Shown: in pieces, positions 1 through 10,432 of the stretch
Layout of the letters: the number at the start of each line of letters is the position of its first letter
Numbering within the stretch: position 1 is the first letter of the stretch
Assembly (NCBI GenBank): GCA_900155495.1
Contig: FTLJ01000946.1
Coordinates: 1 to 45,036, forward strand
DNA length: 45,036 bases
Direction: 5' to 3'
Source of the DNA: Porogramme epimiltina
Taxonomy: Eukaryota; Basidiomycota; Agaricomycetes; Polyporales; Polyporaceae
Translations under genes and position numbers: made by a program
The notes under the pieces: model-generated
The model's database searches: none
Told to the model about the DNA's origin: nothing
The model's input: the letters and a program-made list of their open reading frames with translations, nothing else

Positions 1-309
1 TTCGCGCTCATAGTCTATTAGCCGAGCCGCGCACTATATATTGCACGCATACATATATTTTTTCTCGCACCGAGCATATACACTTTTCTCAACTTCGATT
101 TTTGGCAAAATAACCCTTCCCTACGCAGTAGGGAGGTATCGTAGCTACGTTCCTTCAAAAATACGAGTAAAAATTTACACCTTCGGACCCCACTCCCCCC
201 ACCTTGGGGGGCATTTCCCCTTACTATACACCTTAAAAAATAGATTGGAGCTATATGATACTGCTACATCAGCCTGTAAGTGTGTCAAGACCAGCGCATT
301 AAAGTAAAA
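1..309. other. no gene recognised at left edge
   Basis: AT-richer sequence than the rest of the window, with short open frames only and no recognisable protein. Homology to the repeated X block starts near 310, so this is the point where the leftmost repeat unit is truncated or joined to unrelated DNA. Confidence 0.5.
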
Positions 310-1340
310 TCATCCTCCGCGCGCGCCGCGGGACCAGTGAGCCAGGATGCCAGGGCGCAGCGGGGAGGAAGAACTTACAGCAACGGCGAGGGCATGGAAG
401 AGGACGTTCAGGGCGGAGGTGACGCAGATTCCGTTCGTGTTGTGGAGTACGCCCAGGGCGACGAGTGAGAACGACGCGCAGCTATGCGTGAGGAGGCGCA
501 TGAGAGACTGGAGCCTGGGTGGGAGAAAGATGAAGCACATGTCGATGAGGTAGCAGAGACAGCCCCCACGCACGATGCCCCCGCCGTCGTTGAGCATCTC
601 TTCCGTCAGCATCACGCACCCGCACCCAGCGCCGAGGCGGCCGCACTTTGGCATGCCTGCGCCTCAGAGACGACGATCTCCATCTTGTCCCCCCTACGGT
701 GGGCTTCCATGTGGACGATGCCTGCCGCCAGCTTGCGCGAACGCATCGGGGGCGCCGACGCCGTACGCGCCGAGTGCAGTGTTGAGTTGAGGGTGAGGGG
801 CTTCGCCTCAGGGGTCAACCCAGCCGGGCTCGGTGGCGAGGCGGGACGCGATCGGAGGCATGGGTGCGGTGGGCTGGCGTGTCGTGCGTCGTGTGGCTTT
901 ACAGCGTGCGGGGCGCGCAGCGGAAAAAGCGACTCAGGACGCACGCTTCTGGGGAGGAGGAATAGAAGAAGCTCACCATGGCACACGCCCCCCCCCCCCA
1001 CCCGACCTCCTTCTTGCCTCCACTATCGAGGCCCAGCGGCACGCCTTCTGCTGACCCGCCTCTTGACTTGTGTTTGAGGGACCGCCAGTTGCGCGTGCGT
1101 TTCGGTAGGAGGAGAGAGAAGTTGCGCTCAGAGCCGCCCACGCTCTGCGCTTGCCCCAATGGGCGTCTCCTTCCCCGCATCGTTGGAGGCTTTCTGCCTC
1201 CTTCTCGCTTGTATCCTTCCAACTCCATTGATCCTGCTTTCTCCGTTCCTGCTTCCCCTTGCTCGCACGTCGCACTAGCTCCATACGAAAGGCTCCATTG
1301 CGACATAACTACCCACAGCTCGACGTCAGGCGCTTAGTCA
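310..1340 (-). pseudogene. family X gene relic, copy 1 (truncated)
   Basis: Degenerate minus-strand gene shared by four places in the window (also 18120-19565, 29615-31364, 41880-43330). I do not recognise the family. Two exon-like stretches stand out because they are conserved between copies. One, near 670-830 on the minus strand, reads ...EAKPLTLNST... and ends ...KMEIVVSEAQ. The other, near 520-580, contains GGCLCYLID followed by a hydrophobic, Leu-rich stretch. Frames do not join without frameshifts. This copy lacks the downstream exons (the KIKLLGGVREF-like exon and the C-terminal exon) seen in the other copies, because the block ends near position 310. It lies beside a decayed kinase, as in the other units. 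It could also be a non-coding repeat that merely keeps coding-like traces. Confidence 0.4.
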
Positions 1341-1349
1341 CGACGTGCC

Positions 1350-1955
1350 GTGCGGCGTCCTCAACCGCGTGGATTCTGGCTTCTTCGCAGGAGTAATCGA
1401 CATGAACGCATCTTGGCGGCTTTCTCGGGGATGCGGAATGCTCAATATTAAACTACTACACTAGGGTGCGCACTTTCCGCACTTGTGTGGACCTCTCCGT
1501 GTGCTAAACGGTGTTGACTATGACGTCGTACTATGATCCGACTTAGCCCTGCACTCCCCACACTTGGGCGCGCTCGCTTCGTACCCCGGATGGTACATGC
1601 CGAACACCGGAACAGGCTCGCCACCGCTCTTAGAAGATCGACCGAAGAGAGATTGAGGCTCCCATGAGGATCCTTCTCGGATTCTTCGATGCACCTTTTA
1701 TGTAAGCGCCGCGTGCACCAGTGTATCCCATATTTTCTAGAAATCTCAACATACGCATCGTTTTACCGGCAGATACCTGCGTCTCAGACGAGCGCAACTA
1801 GAATGCGGTTCAACATGGAGGGCAGCAGCTGTGCGTGTTCCATCCTCAATTCGATACCGTCATCGCTCAAACCATCCCTCCCTCGCGCCACCAAACGATC
1901 AGATTCCCAACCAGTTGCTTTGAGCTGCCCTAGGAATAGTACTTCAAACCCTTGC
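1350..1955 (+). pseudogene. decayed second-lineage kinase, 5' part (unit I)
   Basis: This stretch aligns by eye with 25200-25700, 32770-33170 and 43380-43760: the same order of short conserved words (TAGGGTGCGCACTT near 1462, a pyrimidine-rich stretch, CTTCTCGGATTCTTCGATG near 1673, TGCACCAGTGTATCCC near 1714). In the other copies this leader precedes remains of a FunK1-like kinase. Here it is fused after about 600 bp to the leader of the FunK1 pseudogene. No intact reading frame is present. Confidence 0.45.
1438..1473 (+). promoter_or_regulatory. shared TCAGGTTCAAA / TAGGGT box, copy 1 (diverged)
   Basis: Diverged copy of a roughly 33-bp box found in front of both kinase lineages. It keeps the TAGGGTGCGCAC half, but the first half has decayed to GCTCAATATTAAA. 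Confidence 0.35.
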
Positions 1956-2488
1956 CATGGACCTCCTGGGCGGAAGGAGTGTCAGCCACGTGCTCGGCGT
2001 TTTCACACTGGCAAGGTCCACGTACATGGCACCCATCCCTCCTTCCTGGGCCCTAAGAAGGCAATCCGGTGATACAACGTACCCGCTCGTACCCGGCTCC
2101 GGAGCGGACCGCACATCCATCACGACTCACGACTCACCCTGTAGATCTCAGCTTCGTCGTCAGCGCAGCCGAGCTGATATCCACCTTCTTGAATCTTGGA
2201 GCGCGCGCGCGCACGCATGTTCAAACACTGCCATTAGGGTGGGTCCTCTCCTTCTCCTGGTTGTTCGCATGGTGTCGCTCAAGCATTTTCGACCAGGGCG
2301 CCTGATATGCCTGTCGTGTCGGGCCTCGTGGCGGCCGCACACGCATGCACCTGCTCCCACATGAGCGCCACGCGTGTCAGGCGGCTATGCCAGCGCACGC
2401 TTGAACGAATACTTCGACATAGCCTTTTCGGCATACAAGCAGGACAGTCCTGAAGTTAACGACACTCGTCCTAGTGCACTACAAACCC
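1956..2488 (+). promoter_or_regulatory. conserved upstream leader of FunK1 gene (unit I)
   Basis: Matches the regions upstream of the other FunK1 loci (14748-15388, 29110-29400, 38950-39177). Shared anchors are GTCCACGTACATGGCA near 2017, a GATCTCAGCTTCGTC-like segment, the box at 2218-2247 and a final ATGGATTGGGATACGGATAG at the kinase start. Promoter function is inferred from conserved position, not from a recognised core promoter. Confidence 0.4.
2218..2247 (+). promoter_or_regulatory. shared GTTCAAA / TTAGGGT box, copy 2
   Basis: Reads GTTCAAACACTGCC followed by TTAGGGTGGGTCC. The same paired words recur at 14979, 25277, 32855, 38980 and 43445, always upstream of a kinase or kinase relic. 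Confidence 0.4.
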
Positions 2489-5113
2489 ATGGATTGGGAT
2501 ACGGATAGTAGCAGCGCTTAGCATCCTCTCCACCACGCCGCCATTGTACTAATCTCATAGGCGCGTTCGCAGACTGCCACTCTCCGTGGAGGGTGAATAG
2601 GCTTACATCCTCCGACTGCCGACTGGCGTGAAGGGTTCTTCAAGACGTTCAGAGACGCTGTCATCTACGATTCGAAAGACATCCTCGACCTTCTGCTTGG
2701 TGACCTGAGCCCGCCCGACCCCGCGGAGACCGACCCGTCGCCCTCCCAGCGCCCAGAAATCGTCGAAGGAATAGTCAAACGCCTCCTCGAGGACTGAAGA
2801 GACGACATAGACGCAATCAAGCAGGCACACAAGCCGACGCCGGACCCCGACTGTCCCACGGACGACAAATACAGGCCGGAGAGGCCGGAGTACGCGATGT
2901 ACGGCCCGCTGGTGCGCACCATTGCTCTGTGTCATACTCCGAGCCGTGCTGACAGTGACATAGGTGAACGTCCTTAAGAGTATCAGCGAGACGTATGAAT
3001 CGCTCGTGCAGACCCCACAGAGCTCGTGTCAGTCACCTAACTCTGGCTTTACGGACGACGTCGTCCCCATAACACACCTCCCCCGAGTGTTTCTAGACCA
3101 CACCGGCCTGCCTCTCATCGCAAATGACCCCATCTATCCCAACGCGTTTCCCATCAGGTCAGATTCCCCCTTGTCGAAGGGCGTGCTGTCCACGCGTCCT
3201 CCGCGAGTCTTTTGTGGCGCCAGTGCCCCGCGTTCCTAGAAGTGAATGCACACGACTCCGACTCGCCGATCCCCGGCGAGGCCCTCGCACCGCCTACAAC
3301 CCCAAACGCAGAGGGGGAACCTCAATACGCCGCTCGACTAGGCGAACACCCACCCCGCGCCGGACCCGGGACACTCCCTCGCCCGCTGCGCCGAATACGC
3401 CCGTGCCATCCTCACCTGCCTCCCCTTCCAGCTCTCCGTCTTTGGACTCCTCCTCTGTGGCACCAACTTCGCCGTCGCCCACTTCGACCGCCGCGGCGCC
3501 GTCCTCTCTCCCGCGCACACCATCCTCGAGCCGGGCGGGCTGCGGGCGTTCGTGCGCGTCGTCCTCCGGATAACGTGGGAGATGTCGGATACGGAGCTCG
3601 GGAGGGACCCTACGGTCGAGCGGGCGACGGAGGACGTGTTCGACGACTCGGACCCTCGCTTCTTCCCCCGATTCACAGTCTGAACAGCTTGATCCGGCGG
3701 TGCCTCCCAGGGAAGATGGCTGACTATCGGAAGACCCCTATGGTGCTCGCCTGCACTGTTCGGTCGCGGAACGTCTGTATGGTGGGCCGTCGACGCTTAG
3801 AAGAACCCCGTGATCCTGAAGACGTCGTGGAGGAGTCCTAACCGTCGCGGAGAACGTCAGATCTACGAAAACATCGTCAAGATATTCGGCCGAGCCGATC
3901 TCCTCCCAGCCGGTATGGTGAAGTGTGGCGACATAGCGGGAGGCGACGTCGTCCTTTCCGGCGGCCTCGACGAGTTGACTCTGGATCCTTGGAGTGTCTT
4001 GTCACCTGTGTATGCCGCCCATCGTGGACAATCCAACACCGCCCCGGAGGGAACACCATACGGTCCAACCGGTAATGCGATTCTCCATCGCGTCGTATTT
4101 CATGATCTCGGCAAGCCTCTCTGGAAATTTACGTCCCCGGAGCAGCTTATACGCGCTCTACTCATGGCTGTCAGAGGTGAGAACGTCCCAGGGTCCCTAT
4201 TTCGCGCCTTTATTAACCTTCGCCATTCGTTCTGCCAGCCCACAAAGATCTCTCAGAGCGCGGAATCTTACACCGCGACATCAGCCCGGGGAACGTGCTC
4301 ATCCGAGTGCACCCTCGCGTAGTGGAAGACTCCAACGGAGGCATACATTCGATTGCCTGGGACGAACTTCCTCTGGAGGCCACCGAAGGCTTCCTCACCG
4401 ACTTCGAATTCGCCTCGTTGCCGAGCGATATTCCGCACGTCGATCTCAATGCCGAGAACAGTGATGGGATGACGGTAAGCGTTGTGGCTATAGGTATCGT
4501 CGTCTATCTATCTCACCTGGGCCTCCGTTTCCAATAGGGTACCTTAGCTGTCATGGCCACGGAGCTGGTGCAAGCCATAGCTGTCTCTCAATCCCCTGCG
4601 CGCACGGTAGCTCAGGACTTAGAATCCTTCCTGTGGACTCTAATTCACGCGATCTACAAGAACGCCATCGACGAAGGCGGCACCGACGCGCTGCAGCCAC
4701 CCCTTATAGATTCCCTCAAGGAGGACTTCAACGCACTCTTCCAGGAACCATCCCCCGAGAAGCTCATACAAGCTCGACGCCACTTTGTAACAGACACCTC
4801 CGACCTCGGCAAGGCTCGCACCCTCAGGCTCCTTAGTTACGCGTCCCGAAGAAGCAGCGAAGGGGGGAACTTCTACGCAGCCCTCCACCACGCTGTCATC
4901 GCTTTAGAGGACGCCTGGCCGCAGAGCGGCGGCACCACAACATTCCTCGAAGACTCGGCTGACATGCGCCAGGACATAGCCCGCGCCGCTTTCTCAGTGA
5001 GACGTACTGTCAACCCCCCGGATCACGTGACTCTGAACCACGAAGGGGTCACGAAGGTGTTGCTCCAGTTCTGGGAGAGCAGTCGCCAGTACAAAAGTTC
5101 GTGGGAGAACTAG
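2489..5113 (+). pseudogene. FunK1-type fungal protein kinase pseudogene (unit I)
   Basis: Same five-exon plan as the intact FunK1 genes at 15389 and 39178, but broken in its first half. The exon 1 splice donor after 2516 is CTTAG instead of GTAAG. Exon 2 carries a 7-nt insertion (repeated GACTGCC near 2625) and a TGA where the paralogues have Cys (near 2797). Exon 3 shifts frame repeatedly between about 3150 and 3800. The C-terminal half is still open: exon 4 at 4239-4474 with the catalytic loop HRDISPGNVL and the DFEF activation-loop motif, and exon 5 at 4538-5113 starting GTLAVMATEL, closer to the canonical FunK1 motif than the other copies. It is more diverged from the two intact genes than they are from each other. 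No X block follows it, unlike in the other units. A shortened product from the open 3' half cannot be excluded. Confidence 0.75.
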
Positions 5114-5701
5114 TGGCTGTATATCTTGGCCCTTGGGCACGTAATGGCGCCGTGGACGTCTCCGAGGGTGCTTCCCGCTCCCCTTCCTGTTGCAGACTCC
5201 CTGTATTCGTGATGTGCATATACATACTACATACTTATGTAAAACGCTACTTCCGCTGCGCAATGCTATACGGCCCATTTCTCAGGTATCGGCTAGCCCT
5301 CACCGGATAATCATGTTGTGAAATAAGGAGCACTACAAAAGGGAGGATATCAGCGGCGATGTTGGAGGGATCAGGGAAGATGTGATACTGCACATGGAAA
5401 AAACTCTCACACAAGGGGAAGAAGTGGTCTGGGGGAAGTCGGGTTCTATACCTCGTCCTTCAAGGTCAAATATGTTTCCGCGGCAGAGGTACTCGAACGG
5501 CTTCAAGTTGTACCTCTGTACATGCCGTGTGGGGAAACACAAGCCAGGCCCAAGGGCTGGAATACTGAACTGGTAATCGCGCACTTGGTCAGGGTGTACT
5601 TTCCACACACGAGAGATTGAATTGAACAAATCTTGGTTACCACACCTCACCACGCCTCCGGGAGATCGTACAGCCTTGCCCGCGACGCTGCGTCGACACA
5701 C
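5114..5701. other. intergenic, with possible coding scrap on minus strand
   Basis: No clear gene. On the minus strand 5333-5701 is open for 122 codons and includes a plausible protein-like stretch (HPDQVRDYQFSIPALGPGL, then a region rich in Pro and Ser) that I do not recognise. It lies directly behind the stop codon of the DUF3072-like gene. It may be a gene fragment or chance. Confidence 0.25.
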
Positions 5702-6564
5702 TCAGAAGGGACTCTCCACTTCCCTCATGAGAGCTTCAATCTCCTCCCTGCCGATCTTGAACCTGTTCTGCTCGTACCAGCCACTGTACGCCCGGAAGCC
5801 GCGCGGCGGGACGTAGTCCCAATCCTGCTCGTCGTCGCTGCTCTCGTCACTAGTCACACTAGCGCCGTCCCAGCCGTCCGACCCGCCGCCCACCTCCGTC
5901 TCCATCCCGACGGGCGCGGACGACGCCGCCTCGACCTTGGGCGGAGGCACCTCGACGCACGCATGCGCGACCTGCGCGTCGAACCACGCCGCGTCACCTG
6001 CTAGGCGGTCTGCGTACCGCGCGCGCAGCGCGACGATGAGCGCGGCGCACTGTCCGCGCGTGAGGGCCAGCGGGAGCGTGCCCTCCGCGAGCGGAATGTA
6101 CAGGCGGGTGGCGAGGTCGAGCACCATCTTGTGCTGATTTGGGGTCATGGCGAGGTGTCGGCTGCGCCAACTCGAGGGGTGCGCGGGAGGGGCATGCTGT
6201 AATACGAGGCAAGGGCGTAAACTTCTGAGGGAAAGACGAACAGGCGGAAAGACATACCGGCGGACCGCGCCCCAGTGTATCGAGGTATGTCGGACTCGGA
6301 ACCTGACCCCCCACAAACGCTGTTATGAGGGTGCTCGCCTCGGCTTTCCGAAGGCGTTGTTCGCTCTGATCCTCCCACGGGGGAAACGGGAGGGCGACAT
6401 GAGCTCGCTGGGAGAGGTCCCCTAGGTAGTTAGTCTGAGGCTGGGTCATGGGCTCTAATTCGGAACGGAAAGTCAGAAATGAATGACAAAGGTTCGAGAG
6501 TAGGCAACGACTTACCACCACCAGTAGCCCAGTACTTGGGAGGATGGTTTGACCAGTCAACCAT
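5702..6564 (-). CDS. DUF3072-like repeat protein, copy 1
   Basis: Three-exon gene: 6516-6564, 6258-6454 and 5702-6196, with two GT-AG introns of about 60 nt, giving about 246 residues. The start was chosen because exon 1 (MVDWSNHPPKYWATGG) aligns residue for residue with exon 1 of the paralogue at 8199, and exon 2 has the same length in both (197 nt). The protein has two copies of a helical motif of the form M-T-x-x-Q-x-x-x-L...L-T/K-x-x-E/Q-A/C-x-x-L-I. The first is near residues 19-65 (MTQPQTNYLGDLSQ ... RKAEASTLI), the second near 100-140 (MTPNQHKMVLDLATRL ... LTRGQCAALI). This pattern resembles DUF3072. A short acidic, Ser-rich segment follows. No catalytic residues or membrane segments are visible and the function is unknown. 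Tandem paralogue of the next gene on the same strand. Confidence 0.65.
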
Positions 6565-7071
6565 GCTGGAATATTGGTAGGGGATACAAGGACTGTGTGT
6601 CGGTTCAGGCTTGGTGGAGGGCGCAACGGGGAAAGGAGAGTCGTGCGCCCTCTTCCCCCTAAGCCGTCTATATCCAAGGCTATAACATAATGTCAGGGTC
6701 GCCCTAGCGTGGGTACCCGTCTGCGGGGATTTGAGCTGCGGTAGCTCTTCTTTGACTATGCCACACGGACAACTCCGACGGCGTCACAGGATTGAATCAA
6801 CACTATGATAGAGATAGAGTCAACAGAGAGGATACCGACAAGCTAGAAGACGACGTGCACTGGAATACGGCGCCCGAGCGGGCTGTGGAATGAAGATCGG
6901 AAGATCCGAACGTCTCAGCCCGACGTCCCACACTTTCTTTTTTGGGATATCGAAAGGTCCGGGACGCAGCATCTGTCAGATCTAGGGCAGGAAAATGCAC
7001 GTGAAAACTTGAAAACGCAAAAAAGGAACATTAGTCCATTGAAACGAGCTTGAGCCAGGGGTATACACAGA
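6565..7071. other. intergenic between the two DUF3072-like genes
   Basis: No gene recognised. It contains the presumed promoter of copy 1, with a TATA-like TATATCC near 6669 and an AT-rich stretch around 6675-6690, and the 3' flank of copy 2. Confidence 0.4.
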
Positions 7072-8199
7072 TTACACCAGTCGTATACATTTAATACGCA
7101 CTCCGCAGTGTATCTGAACGTCTCGCACCAGTGCCTCGACTCCGTCATTGCCAAGCATGACCTCGTCTTCGTATTCCCAGTCGCTGCGCCTGCGGCAGGA
7201 GCGTGGAAGCTCGTCCTCCTCGCTGCTTGCGTCTGCTTCAGTCTCGGTGTCTAGGTCTTCGAGCTCGGCCTCGTCCGTGTCTTCGTCTTCGTACTCATCT
7301 TCGGCCTCTTCCTCGTCCATCTCTTCCACATCGTCCTCACTATCGTATCCGTACTCACCTACAACACCCTCCTCGTCCTCCGAATCGTACTTTCCTTCAG
7401 TCTCCTCTTCCTCTTCCTCATCCCCGACCATGTCCGCATCCGCATCCTCGTCCGCATCCACCTCCTCGTCTTCCTTATCGCCGGCCTCGGTCTCCTCTTG
7501 AACCATATCATGACGAGCCTTGGCCTCTACCTCCCTCGGCCCAGGAACCTCCTCCCGAGCCCGTGCGACCTGCGCCTTGAACCACCTCTCATTACTTAGC
7601 ACGGCCCATCCGTCCCGGAGGAGCCCGATGAGCACGGAGGCCTGGCCGTTTGTGAGACGTTGTGGAGGGGCGCAGCGCTGTGGACACAGGCCAAGCCGTA
7701 CGACGAGGGTGATGATCATTGTATATTGGCCGCGGGACATCGGGGCATCCCGCTTGACCCAGGTAGAGGGATGCTCGGGAGGAACGTACTGCGGAGGCGG
7801 GCGCAGATGAGAAAGCAGGGAAAGGGGTGGGTCGACGGAACATGAGGACAAGTGGGGGAGATGCCTAGTCAAACAACGCACCTCAGGACCATGCCCAAGA
7901 GAGTCGAGAAGCTCGCGTGTGACAGGCTCATTACGCTCGAACTTGGTGAGGAGAGTGCTCGCTTCGGCCTTGTTGACGTTCTGTTTAGAGTGGGCCATGC
8001 GAGGGAGGAAAGGTATATAGACCCCATGCTTCTGGGATAGGACCCAGATGTATCGCGCCTGCGCATCGGTCATAGGTTCTGTTGAGGTACACAAACAGTC
8101 GCAACTGTTTAAGAGGCTAGGATTGGAAACATAAACGAGAGAAGACACACCCCCTCCTGTAGCCCACTGGTCAGGCGTATACCCATCCCACAAATCCAT
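7072..8199 (-). CDS. DUF3072-like repeat protein with long acidic tail, copy 2
   Basis: Three exons: 8151-8199, 7882-8078 and 7072-7788, giving about 320 residues. Exon 1 (MDLWDGYTPDQWATGG) and the 197-nt exon 2 match copy 1 in length and intron phase. Two DUF3072-like motifs are visible: MTDAQARYIWVLSQ ... NKAEASTLL near residues 19-65, and MSRGQYTMIITLVVRL ... LTNGQASVLI near 100-145. Copy 2 differs by a very acidic region of roughly 110 residues (long Asp/Glu runs, near residues 180-290) before a basic patch (SCRRRSDWEYEDEV). Such tails often bind histones or basic proteins, but that is inference. The opposite strand of the acidic region gives a Ser-rich open frame that is only a shadow. 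Divergent from deaminase 1. Confidence 0.65.
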   Translation of the reverse strand: MDLWDGYTPDQWATGGGVSSLVYVSNPSLLNSCDCLCTSTEPMTDAQARYIWVLSQKHGVYIPFLPRMAHSKQNVNKAEASTLLTKFERNEPVTRELLDSLGHGPEVRCLTRHLPHLSSCSVDPPLSLLSHLRPPPQYVPPEHPSTWVKRDAPMSRGQYTMIITLVVRLGLCPQRCAPPQRLTNGQASVLIGLLRDGWAVLSNERWFKAQVARAREEVPGPREVEAKARHDMVQEETEAGDKEDEEVDADEDADADMVGDEEEEEETEGKYDSEDEEGVVGEYGYDSEDDVEEMDEEEAEDEYEDEDTDEAELEDLDTETEADASSEEDELPRSCRRRSDWEYEDEVMLGNDGVEALVRDVQIHCGVRIKCIRLV

Positions 8200-8386
8200 T
8201 TGTAGACATCGAGTCCGGTCTGCAGATCCGAGGGGAAGGAGGTTGCGCAATGGGAGCTCGGCAGTATGTGTCGATGTAGAGAGAAGAGTTCCGTAGCAGG
8301 TGATTTCAGGGGCACAGCGCTCTGCCGCTCACCGGAACCGAGGTCCGAGTGCCATAGGCTGCCAAACTCTGCTCTTACCAGCGACA
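8200..8386. promoter_or_regulatory. divergent promoter between DUF3072-like gene 2 and deaminase 1
   Basis: Only 187 bp separate the two start codons, so both promoters must overlap or lie in each other's transcribed region. The deaminase-side half (GGAAGGAGGTTGCGCAATGGG near 8234 to the start) is nearly repeated upstream of deaminase 2 (10271-10400), which suggests it travelled with the deaminase gene. No clear TATA box. Confidence 0.45.
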
Positions 8387-10092
8387 ATGCTAGGCTCTCT
8401 TGATGACCCAAACTGGCTTTCTGCTCTCGCTTTGCTCCTCCACGATATCAACCCTGGACCTCGCCGCAAACCGGTTGTCTATGGTTCTCACAAGAAGAAA
8501 GAGAGCTTCAAGTCGTCCAACGTTCTCGACGCCCTCGCTCGTCTCACCGTCCACGAGCCAACTGAGCAGATCGTCGCACTCTCGGCGGTACCGGATAACA
8601 ATGGTCATATCGAGTTGCATGTCGCGCAAGATAGCCCGGAAGAGCCCTCCACTCGAGTTGCCCTCCATCTCCGCGATATCTGTACACGACTCATCGACGT
8701 TCGCGCTGCTATCAACGCCTCTCCAAACGCCGCCGCCCTTCTAGACACCCTCTCCCAAGACCCGTATCTCAAAACGCACTCCTCAGACCCTATTCTTGAC
8801 CCCCTACGAGATCTCCAGAAGGTCCTCCACCAACACTCCATTCTACACATCCGCGCACTCTTCGCAAAGGGATCTTCGGAGGATGACTTCAACTATGTTG
8901 CGGCTTGTATTCAAGGTCCTCCCACCAACACCCGCGATGACATGTCCAAAGAACAGCAATCCATATTAGACTTCATCCGGAACAGAGAGCCAGTGCGGAA
9001 CCACTTTCCATTGCTTTATCGTTCCATACGCGAAATCAAAGAGTGCGTCGAATCCCCCTCGAGTGCGGACCTCAACGTGCTGTGCTCAGCAACGACGGCG
9101 ATTGTAAACGTCACGTTCGCCCTCAGACGTGACATCAATAACTTCAATCTCTTCATCCGCGGTACGTCCTATCCCACATACGCTCCTTTATGCGTTTGCA
9201 ACTTTGCTCCGCGACAGAACGCTCCATCCGCACAACTGGCGAGCCCCCTGAGAAGGCCCCTGATATGCTCAAATGGCTAAACAAGATTTCTTTTGTCGCT
9301 AAGGACTACACAACGCTGGTGAAGACGCTTACAACACCTTCCCTGTCTGCTTTGTTCGGCGAACATGTTCTCGTCCATCTTGTCCCTAGTCCTGCAGTCG
9401 GTAAATACGACAAAATTCTTACTGCTGATGACATTCGATCCGGGTTCTATAGCCTCGAACTCACTGAAGAAACTTTCCTCAAAAACGAACCAGAGGCCTT
9501 CGTGGACCTCGTGTGCAGTGCTGAGGCGGCGGCGAGGAAACGTACGCCAGTCGTCCACATCTTCCGCGTGGGCACCAGTCAGACTAAAATGTTCCTAACA
9601 GACACAGAGAACCGTGTGCACTGCGAGTGCACACTGCTGTGCCACTTGGAGCAGTTGGGCCGGGCGACATTGCCATACATTGGGATGTCGAAGCCGCCAT
9701 GCACGTTCTGCGATTTGTACTTCGCGGTGTACCGGAAGCACAGAGGAGTCAACCTCCACACACAGAAAACTCACAGGAGGGCGCGGGGTACATGGGCGTG
9801 TCCTACCTTTCCGGGGGATGACGTGGTGAGGACGCTTCTCTGTGAAGGGCTCTGTGAACACATCAAGGACAAGATCGTCGACGAAAGGCAGCGGAGATAT
9901 GAGCTGGAGTGGGGACCGGAACCAGACGATCCGTATCAGAGTGAGTAGTCTCGTCCTGTGCGTGTTGGGGCGGGCCGTCTGACCGTTCGGACAGGAATAG
10001 ACGCAGACATGCGTAGGGCACAGATAAAGGCAAGGGCAAGGCGCATTAAATTGATGTATGGCCTTGGGGATGGAACGAAACCCCTTGCATGA
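8387..10092 (+). CDS. OTT_1508-like deaminase, copy 1 (intact)
   Basis: Three exons, 8387-9161, 9218-9940 and 9995-10092, with GT-AG introns of about 55 nt, giving about 531 residues. Residues 1-390 form an N-terminal region I cannot assign, opening LDDPNWLSALALLLHDINP. The C-terminal part has the zinc-dependent deaminase signature: VHCE (His393, Glu395) and LPYIGMSKPPCTFCDLYF with the P-C-x-x-C pair (Cys420, Cys423). A His-Thr-Gln-Lys-Thr-His stretch and ACPTFPGDD follow. The phrase YIG-x-SK-x-x-C-x-x-C is typical of the OTT_1508-like branch of the cytidine deaminase superfamily (PF14441), known to be expanded in mushrooms. The substrate is unknown; nucleic acid editing or mutation has been proposed for related families. 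The start is the Met shared by all three copies. Without splicing, exon 2 reads through the segment 9566-9601 that is broken in copies 2 and 3. Confidence 0.8.
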
Positions 10093-10432
10093 GCAGACGT
10101 CAATGAGTGATGATTATGAGTGCTGTATTCCTTGTACTGTAACTATAACCGCTATGTATACTACGTGCATAGAATTTGGGTGCAATATGACGCAGAGCGA
10201 TGCGACGCGGATATAAATGAAGTGACAGGGGTATGTCTGACAATGTCCGGCGTGCGGATTGATCCGAGGCGAAGGAGGTTGCGCAATGGGGGGCTCGGCA
10301 GTATGTGTAGATGTAAAGAGATCAGTTCCGTACATAGCAAGTGATTTTAGATGTACAGCGCTGTGTCGCTCATCGGAGCCGAGGCCCGAGGCCATGCATA
10401 CCGAGCTCAGCGCTCAGCTCTTACCGCCATCA
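10093..10432 (+). promoter_or_regulatory. 3' flank of deaminase 1 and promoter of deaminase 2
   Basis: The first part (near 10120-10200, with TGTAACTATAACCGCTATGTA) recurs after copies 2 and 3 and marks the tandem duplication unit. The second part (10265-10400) repeats the upstream region of copy 1. A TATA-like ATATAAAT lies at 10211-10218, about 215 bp before the start codon. Confidence 0.45.

Noticed and set aside
41..307. Open frame of 88 codons at the left edge
   Set aside because: AT-rich, no protein-like composition, no similarity to anything else in the window.
7148..7580. Long Ser-rich and Pro/Arg-rich open frames on the + strand
   Set aside because: They are the complement of the Asp/Glu-rich tail codons (GAC/GAG/GAT) of the DUF3072-like gene 2, whose exon structure is supported by its paralogue.
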